Assembly (NCBI RefSeq): GCF_010731695.1 | Contig: NZ_AP022586.1 | Coordinates: 496,001-560,000 of the forward strand | Origin: Mycolicibacterium litorale | Lineage (GTDB): Bacteria > Actinomycetota > Actinomycetes > Mycobacteriales > Mycobacteriaceae | Length of the DNA stretch: 64,000 nucleotides | Direction: 5' to 3' | Shown: positions 58,430 through 64,000 of the stretch, piece after piece | How the letters are laid out: each line of letters opens with the position of its first letter | Numbering within the stretch: the first letter of the stretch is position 1 | Program-made: the position numbers and the translations under genes | The notes under the pieces: model-generated | What the model was told of the DNA's origin: nothing | Database searches by the model: none | Seen by the model: only the letters and a program-made list of their open reading frames with translations

Positions 58430-59590
58430 CTATTCTCCTCGCTCGAGCGGAACGTTCCTGGGAAGTTGCACGCCCTCGGGGAGGACAAGCTCACCGTCAT
58501 GGTTGATGTAGCCGGAGTTCGTCAGCGGCATCGGCAACGACGGATCGGGGCACGGCCGATCGGTGTCTTCGCCGCAGATGCCCATCAGGAAGTAGGAACG
58601 CTTCAGGATGTCTTCGGGCCAGGGATCCTGGTGCATGGCGAAGAACTGTGCCGGGATGTTGTAGAACACGAAGAAGAATGCGCTGCACGCCGCGAAGATC
58701 GCCAGAAACCGGGTGAGCTGCTGTTTGACCATCCCGCCTCGGACCTGGTCGAGGCCGCGCTCGACGAAGGTGCGGCCACGGTCGTCGGTGAAGTAGCGCA
58801 GACAGCACAGGCCGGCCTGGACACCGCCCCACATGAGCCCTTCATAGAGCGGCCACTGGTAGTAGGTGCCGGCATTGACCGACAGCGCCTGGATGGCGCC
58901 CGGATAGGTGAACAGCCCCATCGGCATGAGGAACAGGCCCTCGATGACGAAATCGAAGAAGAAGGTCCAGGCGATGACCACGGCGATCAGCCCGAAGGTG
59001 TTGATGTTGGGGAACCGCTTCTTGGCCAGGCGCATGACCGCGCAGCCGAGCATCGTGCACAGCAGGACGAAGAAGTAGCCGGGGGCGTTCATCAGGACCG
59101 GTTCGGCCATCATGGCGCCCGGTTCCCCGTACGACACCCAACCCGGAATGTCCTGGACCCACGAGCCCATGTTCCACATCCAGGTGTTGTACGTACTCCA
59201 CGTGTTGAAGTAGTTCAGCAGCGGGTCCTGAAACCACAGCAGGCCGCAGGACACGAAGAGCATGCCGTCGAGGGTGATTCGCCGCTCCCGACGCCACGGC
59301 CGGATCAGGAACCACCAGATGGCGACGGGCATTCCGACGACGATCACGGCGGTCCAGGTGAACAGGATCGCCTTCATGAACGTCGGTGGGTCGGTCGGGC
59401 CCGGCGGAACCCGCTCGAAGTAGGGGCCGGTGACCCAGCGGATCCACACGTACAGCTGGAAAGCGAGGATGAGTCCGCCGACCGTGGCCCAGACCCGCAC
59501 CGGGGTGATCTTCTTCTGGGGCTGCGTGCCGATCGACGCGCTGCTCAACGATTCGGTGAGAACGGGCTTCTTGCTCGACAGATCGCTCAC
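58430..59590 (-). CDS. AveC-like membrane protein 1 (spirocyclase AveC family)
   Basis: This 386-residue protein has about 6-7 membrane segments. Conserved family blocks are RWVTGPYFE after the first segment, ITLDGMLFVSCGLLWFQDPLLNYF, NAGTYYQWPLYEGLMWG and DDRGRTFVERG, and the hydrophilic C-terminus holds ICGE, TDRPCP and SGYINHDGELVLPEG. AveC of Streptomyces catalyses spiroketal closure in avermectin synthesis; the mycobacterial members have no proven reaction. GTG 59590 has GGAGACAG in front. It is paralogous to the 60330 product and heads the AveC-MoxR-vWA operon. Confidence 0.8.
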   Translation of the reverse strand: MSDLSSKKPVLTESLSSASIGTQPQKKITPVRVWATVGGLILAFQLYVWIRWVTGPYFERVPPGPTDPPTFMKAILFTWTAVIVVGMPVAIWWFLIRPWRRERRITLDGMLFVSCGLLWFQDPLLNYFNTWSTYNTWMWNMGSWVQDIPGWVSYGEPGAMMAEPVLMNAPGYFFVLLCTMLGCAVMRLAKKRFPNINTFGLIAVVIAWTFFFDFVIEGLFLMPMGLFTYPGAIQALSVNAGTYYQWPLYEGLMWGGVQAGLCCLRYFTDDRGRTFVERGLDQVRGGMVKQQLTRFLAIFAACSAFFFVFYNIPAQFFAMHQDPWPEDILKRSYFLMGICGEDTDRPCPDPSLPMPLTNSGYINHDGELVLPEGVQLPRNVPLERGE

Positions 59591-59663
59591 GACACTGTCT
59601 CCTCTGCATTTGTCGATCGCATGGACCTCGGTATTTGTCCGAAGTGGCCGATGCGTCGAAAAT

Positions 59664-59689
59664 ATACCAGCGAGTATCTGGATGACCAA
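59664..59689. promoter_or_regulatory. ATAC-N6-GTAT operator and AveC1 promoter
   Basis: ATAC-CAGCGA-GTAT (59664-59677) lies between AveC1 and its divergent TetR gene. On the minus strand TTGGTC (59689-59684) and TATATT (59666-59661) are 17 bp apart, a good promoter for AveC1, with the palindrome covering spacer and -10. The same site recurs at 61540 between the second AveC/TetR pair, so the two TetR proteins may recognise the same sequence. The rest of the 132-nt gap shows nothing. Confidence 0.65.
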
Positions 59690-59722
59690 TAGTCCGAAAA
59701 AAATCTGTGGCAAGATTGCCGC

Positions 59723-60325
59723 ATGGTCGAGCCTTGGACGCGCGAGCGACGCCTCGAGCGCACGCGCTCGCTGCTGCTGGACGCCGCCGAGCAGGTGTTC
59801 GCCGAAAAGGGTTTCATCGCAGCGACTCTCGACGACATCGCCAGGGCCGCCGGTTACTCGAAGGGTGCGATCTACAAGTACTTCGCCACCAAGGAGGAGC
59901 TGTTCCTGGCGGCAAGCGACCGCTACTGGCGACGGTACTTCGACAAGTTCGCCGAGGTGATGTCGTCGTCGGACCACATCGGAGCACGCGAACTCGAAGA
60001 CATCGGTGAGCGGTGGCGCCAGCTGAGCCGTGACCGCGGAGCCGAGCACTCGGCACTGGGTCTCGAGTTCAACCTCTACCTACTGCGCAACCCCGACGCG
60101 CGGGAACGGGTGGCCGCCAAGCGATCCGAGGTCGTCGACCAGCTCGCCCAATACATCGTGCAGGGGATCGAAAGCCTCGGCGCGACCCTGCTGATCCCCG
60201 CGACGACGTTCGCCCACATCATCATCGCCACGACCGACGCCGTCGAGCTCAGCAGCCACCTCGACGAGATCGACCTCTACCAGCCGATCGTGGAGATGTA
60301 CGTCTCGGCCGTGAAGATGCCCTGA
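59723..60325 (+). CDS. TetR-family regulator 1 (AveC-linked)
   Basis: The product has 200 residues. HTH: TRSLLLDAAEQVFAEKGFIAATLDDIARAAGYSKGAIYKYF at about 14-54, a very regular TetR HTH. The effector domain is similar throughout to the TetR at 61600, and DNA identity between the two HTH regions is high, including an identical 20-nt run around the GTGTTCGCCGAAAAGGGTTT block. Leader elements place its own promoter beside the ATAC-N6-GTAT site. It probably represses AveC1 and possibly AveC2. Confidence 0.88.
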   Translation: MVEPWTRERRLERTRSLLLDAAEQVFAEKGFIAATLDDIARAAGYSKGAIYKYFATKEELFLAASDRYWRRYFDKFAEVMSSSDHIGARELEDIGERWRQLSRDRGAEHSALGLEFNLYLLRNPDARERVAAKRSEVVDQLAQYIVQGIESLGATLLIPATTFAHIIIATTDAVELSSHLDEIDLYQPIVEMYVSAVKMP

Positions 60326-60329
60326 CGCC

Positions 60330-61496
60330 TCACTCGCCCTGTTGGATGGGAACGATCGGTGGCACCTCCGCACCCTCGGGGAGTACCAGTTCGCCGTCAT
60401 GGTTGATGTAGCCGGAGTGCTTGGTCGGCAGCGGCAGTTCAGGATTCGGGCACGGTCGGTCGGTCCCCTCGCCGCAGATGCCTGGGTTGAAGTACGAGCG
60501 CTTCTGCACGTCCTCCGGCCACGGGTCGCCGTGCATGCCGAGCCAGGTCGCGGGAACGTTGTAGAAGAGGAAGAAGCATGCGCTGACACCGCCGAAGATC
60601 GCCAGGAAGCGTATGAACTGTTGCTTGACGACTCCGCCTCGGATGCTGTCGAGGCCGCGTTCGACGACGGTGCGTCCCCGGTCATCGGTGAAGAAGCGCA
60701 GGCAACACAGCGCTGCCTGGACACCGCCCCACATCAAGCCCTCGTAGATCGGCCATTGGTAATACGTGCCGGCGTTGAACGACAACGACTGGATGGCGCC
60801 CGGGTAGGAATAGAAGCCGATCGGCAGAAGGACGAGTGCCTCCATGATGAAGTCGAAGACGAACGCGATCGCATAGGTGGCCAGGATCAGCCGCAGATTG
60901 CTGATGTTCGGCCAGCGGTTCTTGATCTTGCGCATGATCGCGCACCCGACGATGGTGAGCAGCAGTACGCCGTACATGTAGCCGGGGATGTTGGTCAGCA
61001 GCGGTTCGGGCACGGTATGGCCCGGTTCCTCGTGTGCCACCCACCCCGGGATGTGCGGTGCCCAGGAGCCCTGGTTCCACAGCCAGGCGTTGTACGTACA
61101 CCAGGTGCTGTAGTAGTTGAGCATCGGATCCTGGAACATCATCAGGCCCATCGACACCAGCAGCATGCCGTCGAGGGTTATGCGCTTCTCCCGTACCCAG
61201 GGCCGGATGATGAAGAACCAGAGGGCGACGGGCAGACCGATCCACAGCACCACCGAGTTGGCGATCAACGGGATCTTCATGTACAGCGGTGGCTCGCTCG
61301 GGCCTCCCGCCACCGGCTCGAAGTAGGGGCCGGTGACCCACCGAACAGCGACATAGACCGTGAACGCCAGGAACACGGCGCCGACAGTGGCCCAGATCTT
61401 GACGGCCTTCGCCTTGGGCTGAACCTGGGCGCCGAGTTCGGCCGTTGCGCCCAAAGGCTCGGTCACAGCGGGATTCTTGTTCGACAGATCGCTCAC
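60330..61496 (-). CDS. AveC-like membrane protein 2 (spirocyclase AveC family)
   Basis: This 388-residue protein is paralogous to the 58430 product, with the same membrane layout and conserved blocks: RWVTGPYFEPVAGGPSEPP, ITLDGMLLVSMGLMMFQDPMLNYY, NAGTYYQWPIYEGLMWGG, TDRPCPNPELP and SGYINHDGELVLPEG. The N-terminal 45 residues are soluble. GTG 61496 has GGAGGCGTC in front. Unlike copy 1 it has no MoxR/vWA partner behind it. The stop lies 4 nt after the stop of TetR 1, with which it converges. Confidence 0.8.
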   Translation of the reverse strand: MSDLSNKNPAVTEPLGATAELGAQVQPKAKAVKIWATVGAVFLAFTVYVAVRWVTGPYFEPVAGGPSEPPLYMKIPLIANSVVLWIGLPVALWFFIIRPWVREKRITLDGMLLVSMGLMMFQDPMLNYYSTWCTYNAWLWNQGSWAPHIPGWVAHEEPGHTVPEPLLTNIPGYMYGVLLLTIVGCAIMRKIKNRWPNISNLRLILATYAIAFVFDFIMEALVLLPIGFYSYPGAIQSLSFNAGTYYQWPIYEGLMWGGVQAALCCLRFFTDDRGRTVVERGLDSIRGGVVKQQFIRFLAIFGGVSACFFLFYNVPATWLGMHGDPWPEDVQKRSYFNPGICGEGTDRPCPNPELPLPTKHSGYINHDGELVLPEGAEVPPIVPIQQGE

Positions 61497-61539
61497 GACG
61501 CCTCCTGGAACGCCGCGTCCGCCGCGGCACCAAGCGAAA

Positions 61540-61566
61540 GATACCAGCGAGTATCCGAATGTCCAG
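61540..61566. promoter_or_regulatory. GATAC-N6-GTATC operator between AveC2 and TetR2
   Basis: GATAC-CAGCGA-GTATC (61540-61555) is a perfect 5-6-5 inverted repeat with the same N6 core, CAGCGA, as the site at 59664. For AveC2 on the minus strand CTGGAC (61566-61561) and TATCTT (61543-61538) are 17 bp apart. The shared core shows that the whole AveC/TetR module was duplicated with its operator. Confidence 0.65.
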
Positions 61567-61599
61567 ATGGTTTCTGAGATTCTGTGGCACACTTTTCGC

Positions 61600-62208
61600 A
61601 TGGTCGAGCGGTGGACACGGGAGCGGCGTCTCGAGCACACGCGCTCGCTGCTGCTCGACGCGGCGGAGGACGTGTTCGCCGAAAAGGGTTTCGCGCCAGC
61701 GACTCTCGACGACATCGCGCACGCGGCGGGCTACACGAAGGGCGCCATCTACAAGCACTTCGCGACCAAGGAGGACCTCTTCCTCGCCGTGAGCGACCGG
61801 TACTGGCGCCGCTACTTCGACAACTTCGCCGAAGTCATGTCGTCGGCCGAGCAGGTCGGGTCGCGCGAAATCGACGAGATCGCAGCGCGGTGGCGACAAC
61901 TGAGCCGGGACCGGGGCGCCGAGCACGCCGCGCTCGGCCACGAGTTCGCGCTGTACCTACTGCGCAATCCCGAGGCTCGCGAGCGCGTGGCCGAGAAGAG
62001 GTCAGAGGTCGTCGAGGCGCTCGCGGCGTTCATCGTCGAGGGCATCGACAGGCTCGGTGGCGCCTTGCTGATCCCGGCGATGACGTTGGCTCAGGTGCTG
62101 GTCGCGACCAGTGATTCCGTCGTTCTGGGCAGCGAGCTCGACGATGTCGACCTGTACCGGCCGGTCATCGAGATGTACATGTCCGCGATCAAACTGCCCG
62201 ACAACTGA
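61600..62208 (+). CDS. TetR-family regulator 2 (AveC-linked)
   Basis: This 202-residue paralogue of TetR 1 has nearly the same HTH (SLLLDAAEDVFAEKGFAPATLDDIAHAAGYTKGAIYKHF). The recognition helices differ at only one or two residues (SKGAIYKYF versus TKGAIYKHF), so both may bind the same operator. ATG 61600 is chosen; upstream frame to 61477 covers the operator. It is followed 26 nt later by the P450 gene on the same strand, which is probably co-transcribed. Confidence 0.88.
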   Translation: MVERWTRERRLEHTRSLLLDAAEDVFAEKGFAPATLDDIAHAAGYTKGAIYKHFATKEDLFLAVSDRYWRRYFDNFAEVMSSAEQVGSREIDEIAARWRQLSRDRGAEHAALGHEFALYLLRNPEARERVAEKRSEVVEALAAFIVEGIDRLGGALLIPAMTLAQVLVATSDSVVLGSELDDVDLYRPVIEMYMSAIKLPDN

Positions 62209-62234
62209 AGCGAATATCGGCGAAGGGAGCTCCG

Positions 62235-63437
62235 GTGACCACCACCGCAGCGGAGGGACTCTATTACGACCCGTGGAATGTCGCCCTCAACGCCGACCCG
62301 TATCCGATGCTCGGGCGGATCCGCGAACAGGCGCCGCTCTACTACAACGCCGACCACGACTTCTACGCGCTGAGCCGCTTCGACGACGTGAACCGTGCGC
62401 TCGTCGACCATCAGACGTTCAGCTCCGCACGCGGTGCGGTGCTCGAGATCATCCAGTCCGGCATGGAGATTCCGCCCGGCACTCTGGTTTTCGAGGACCC
62501 GCCCCTGCACGACATCCACCGCAACCTGTTGTCCCGGGCGTTCACACCGCGCAAGATCAATTCGCTCGAGCCGAAGATCCGGGAGCTCACCGCGCGCTGT
62601 CTCGACCCGTTCATCGGCGGGGACCACTTCGACTTCGTCACGCACCTCGGCTCGGTCATGCCGATGCGTGTGGTCGGGATGTTGTTCGGAATACCTGAGG
62701 ACTACCAGAAACTCGTCGCCGAGGACGGCGACAAGCACGTCCGGGTCGAGCACGGTCGGTCGATGACGGACAATCCGGAGGGTGCCATCACCGACGGAGA
62801 GGTGTTCGCCGAGTTCATCGACTGGCGGCGTAAGCACCCGGCCGACGATTTGACCACCGAACTGCTGAACGCGGAGTTCGAGGACGAGACCGGCACCGTC
62901 CGCACGCTGCACCGCGACGAGTTGCTGATGTTCATGAACGTCGTCGCGGTCGCCGGCGCCGAGACGACGACACGCCTGATCGGCTGGTCCGGCAAGCTGT
63001 TGTCCGACCATCCCGAGCAGCGCAGGCGGCTGATAGCCGACAGGGCGCTACTTCCCGGTGCGATCGAGGAGATCCTGCGCTACGAACCGCCGGCGCTGCA
63101 GGCGGCGCGCTATGTCACTCGCGACGTCGACTACCACGGGCGTACGGTGCCCGCGGGATCGGCGATGCTGATGCTCATCGGAGCCGCCAACCGCGACCCA
63201 CGGCGCTTCGGGGAGGATGCCGAGCGCTTCGACATCACCCGTCCGGTCCGCCAGCATCTGACCTTCGGGGTCGGCGCGCACTACTGCCTGGGAAACGCGC
63301 TGGCACGACTCGAAGGCCGAATCGCGTTGGACGAGATTCTCATCCGGTTCCATGACTGGGAAGTCGACATCGACAACGCCGTGATGTCGCCGGCATCGGC
63401 GGTGCGGGGCTGGGACAGCATGCCGGCGCGTCTCTAG
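62235..63437 (+). CDS. Cytochrome P450
   Basis: This is a 400-residue P450. The I-helix motif AGAETT is at 240-245, ExxR (EILR) at 279-282 and the heme loop FGVGAHYCLG at 344-353 with Cys351. EDPPLHDIHRNLLSRAFTPRKI is the usual C-helix region. It has no ferredoxin gene beside it, unlike the P450 at 11231. GTG 62235 has AAGGGAG in front (62223-62229). Neighbours are TetR 2 and a convergent EXPERA-type membrane protein with which it shares a CTAG stop overlap. Oxidation of a sterol-like or polyketide substrate is possible. Confidence 0.92.
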   Translation: MTTTAAEGLYYDPWNVALNADPYPMLGRIREQAPLYYNADHDFYALSRFDDVNRALVDHQTFSSARGAVLEIIQSGMEIPPGTLVFEDPPLHDIHRNLLSRAFTPRKINSLEPKIRELTARCLDPFIGGDHFDFVTHLGSVMPMRVVGMLFGIPEDYQKLVAEDGDKHVRVEHGRSMTDNPEGAITDGEVFAEFIDWRRKHPADDLTTELLNAEFEDETGTVRTLHRDELLMFMNVVAVAGAETTTRLIGWSGKLLSDHPEQRRRLIADRALLPGAIEEILRYEPPALQAARYVTRDVDYHGRTVPAGSAMLMLIGAANRDPRRFGEDAERFDITRPVRQHLTFGVGAHYCLGNALARLEGRIALDEILIRFHDWEVDIDNAVMSPASAVRGWDSMPARL

Positions 63438-64000
63438 GCGGCTGCGCCCGCCCGCCGCGTCAGGTAGTCGATTTGCAGGTGGATCGCGTAGAGGACCACC
63501 GGGGGCAGCACGACGAACGGGACGTTCTCGGCGATGAACTTGAATCCCAGCCCGAACGCGCCCTGCCCGATGTTCTCGAAACCGGCGCCCACCTCCGCCA
63601 GGAAGTACACCGCGGTGCTGCTCATCAGCACCGCGCATCCGGCGAATGCCACCCACAGGCAGCGGATCCGCGACTCCGTCGGCAGGTCGACCTTGATCAA
63701 CCGCAGCCACATGGTGAACACGATGACGCCGGTGACGACGCCGACCACCTCGAGCGCGAAGATCCACGGGTTCCCGCTGACGTAGCGGGTGTCGGCCAGC
63801 GCGTACTGCCACCACAGCCACTTCCAGCCGGGGTCCGTCGTCGGCGTCCACCATCCCAGCGGGTGCCCGACGAGGAACATCAGCTCGTAGCCGATCTGGC
63901 TGCACGCCGTGTAAGGCAGGTAGAACAGCGTCAGCTCAGCCGCCTTGTCGAGCGTGGTGCGGTTCTCGCCGGGCGCATCCCACAGGAGGATGAGCGGTAC
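63434..64000 (-). CDS. EXPERA/emopamil-binding (sterol isomerase-like) membrane protein, partial
   Basis: The last 188 residues of a membrane protein are visible; the frame runs off the window edge. It has about four membrane segments. The pattern WWQYALADTRYVSGNPWIFALEVVG, then AVYFLAEVGAGFEN and NVPFVVLPPVVLYAIHL, matches the emopamil-binding protein family (WxxYAKGDxRY, ExxT, YFLTE, FxF...NxxWxVLPG), whose founding member is the sterol delta8-delta7 isomerase. Conserved Asp, Arg, Tyr and Glu positions are kept. I infer that it binds or isomerises a polycyclic or sterol-like substrate. This is an unusual gene in a bacterium. Confidence 0.68.
   Translation of the reverse strand, partial: VPLILLWDAPGENRTTLDKAAELTLFYLPYTACSQIGYELMFLVGHPLGWWTPTTDPGWKWLWWQYALADTRYVSGNPWIFALEVVGVVTGVIVFTMWLRLIKVDLPTESRIRCLWVAFAGCAVLMSSTAVYFLAEVGAGFENIGQGAFGLGFKFIAENVPFVVLPPVVLYAIHLQIDYLTRRAGAAA

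Noticed and set aside
1..64000. tRNA, rRNA, CRISPR array, insertion sequence, phage or integrase genes
   Set aside because: No cloverleaf-like sequence, spacer-repeat periodicity, transposase or integrase motif was seen. Repeats found are limited to the short palindromic elements listed.

Overview
The window is GC-rich chromosomal DNA of a Mycobacterium/Mycolicibacterium-type actinomycete. This is inferred from gene content: a WS/DGAT wax ester/triacylglycerol synthase, a mycofactocin-type SDR, many FadE/FadD/crotonase proteins, two cytochromes P450 (one with its own 3Fe-4S ferredoxin), flavin/F420-type luciferase-like oxidoreductases and many GTG starts with 1-4 nt stop/start overlaps. I see no rRNA, tRNA, CRISPR array, insertion sequence or prophage gene. 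No gene-free stretch is longer than about 235 nt. The window reads as one large accessory catabolic region for hydrophobic, probably polycyclic or branched, carbon compounds handled as CoA thioesters.

Layout. 1-6020 (+): a tight operon with the end of an MhpB-type extradiol dioxygenase, a KstD-like flavin dehydrogenase, a luciferase-like monooxygenase, an SDR, a cyclase-family hydrolase and an FMN reductase. 6154-8517: an XRE-cupin regulator divergent from a GNAT acetyltransferase and an MFS transporter. 8656-20247 (+): a C-C hydrolase-like protein, SDR, TetR, ferredoxin, P450, amidohydrolase, two tandem M24 proteins (the second apparently catalytically dead), a crotonase, a fused double CoA transferase and an SDR. 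20244-25355: an epimerase (-), then acyltransferase and FadD (+), and WS/DGAT (-). 25518-29387: a mycofactocin-type SDR and a TetR (-), divergent from an acyl-CoA dehydrogenase and a crotonase (+). 29404-30503: an AbiEi/DUF559-like gene flanked by two inverted copies of a 65-67 nt palindromic repeat.

30532-36317 (-) is a seven-gene operon: CMD-like protein, Rieske oxygenase, small companion protein, amidohydrolase, SnoaL-like protein and two acyl-CoA dehydrogenases. 36550-43487 (+) holds an amidohydrolase, a strong hairpin, then a beta-oxidation set (FadE, SDR, CoA transferase, thiolase, FadE). 43614-44773 is a TetR with a small unknown protein. 44770-48776 (-) is TetR, FadE, aminoglycoside-phosphotransferase-like kinase and quinone oxidoreductase. 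48863-52342 is a LysR divergent from a second Rieske oxygenase, a second companion protein and a TauD-type dioxygenase. 52356-55853 holds an LLM oxidoreductase, an unknown protein, an epimerase and an Asp-nucleophile hydrolase. 55869-64000 holds a vWA protein and MoxR-type ATPase next to an AveC-like membrane protein, a duplicated AveC/TetR module, a P450, and at the edge an EXPERA (emopamil-binding, sterol-isomerase-like) membrane protein.

Two regulatory signatures tie parts of the region together. One is a 15-bp palindrome GAGAAT-N3-RTTCTC, with three full sites and one degenerate site over about 28 kb; at two of them it overlaps the -10 of a plausible promoter, and one lies beside the TetR at 26573-27226. 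The other is an ATAC-N6-GTAT site between each AveC gene and its divergent TetR gene. Several proteins (KstD-like, MhpB-like, MhpC-like, EXPERA, FadE pairs) echo steroid and aromatic-ring catabolism, but the actual substrate cannot be read from the sequence.
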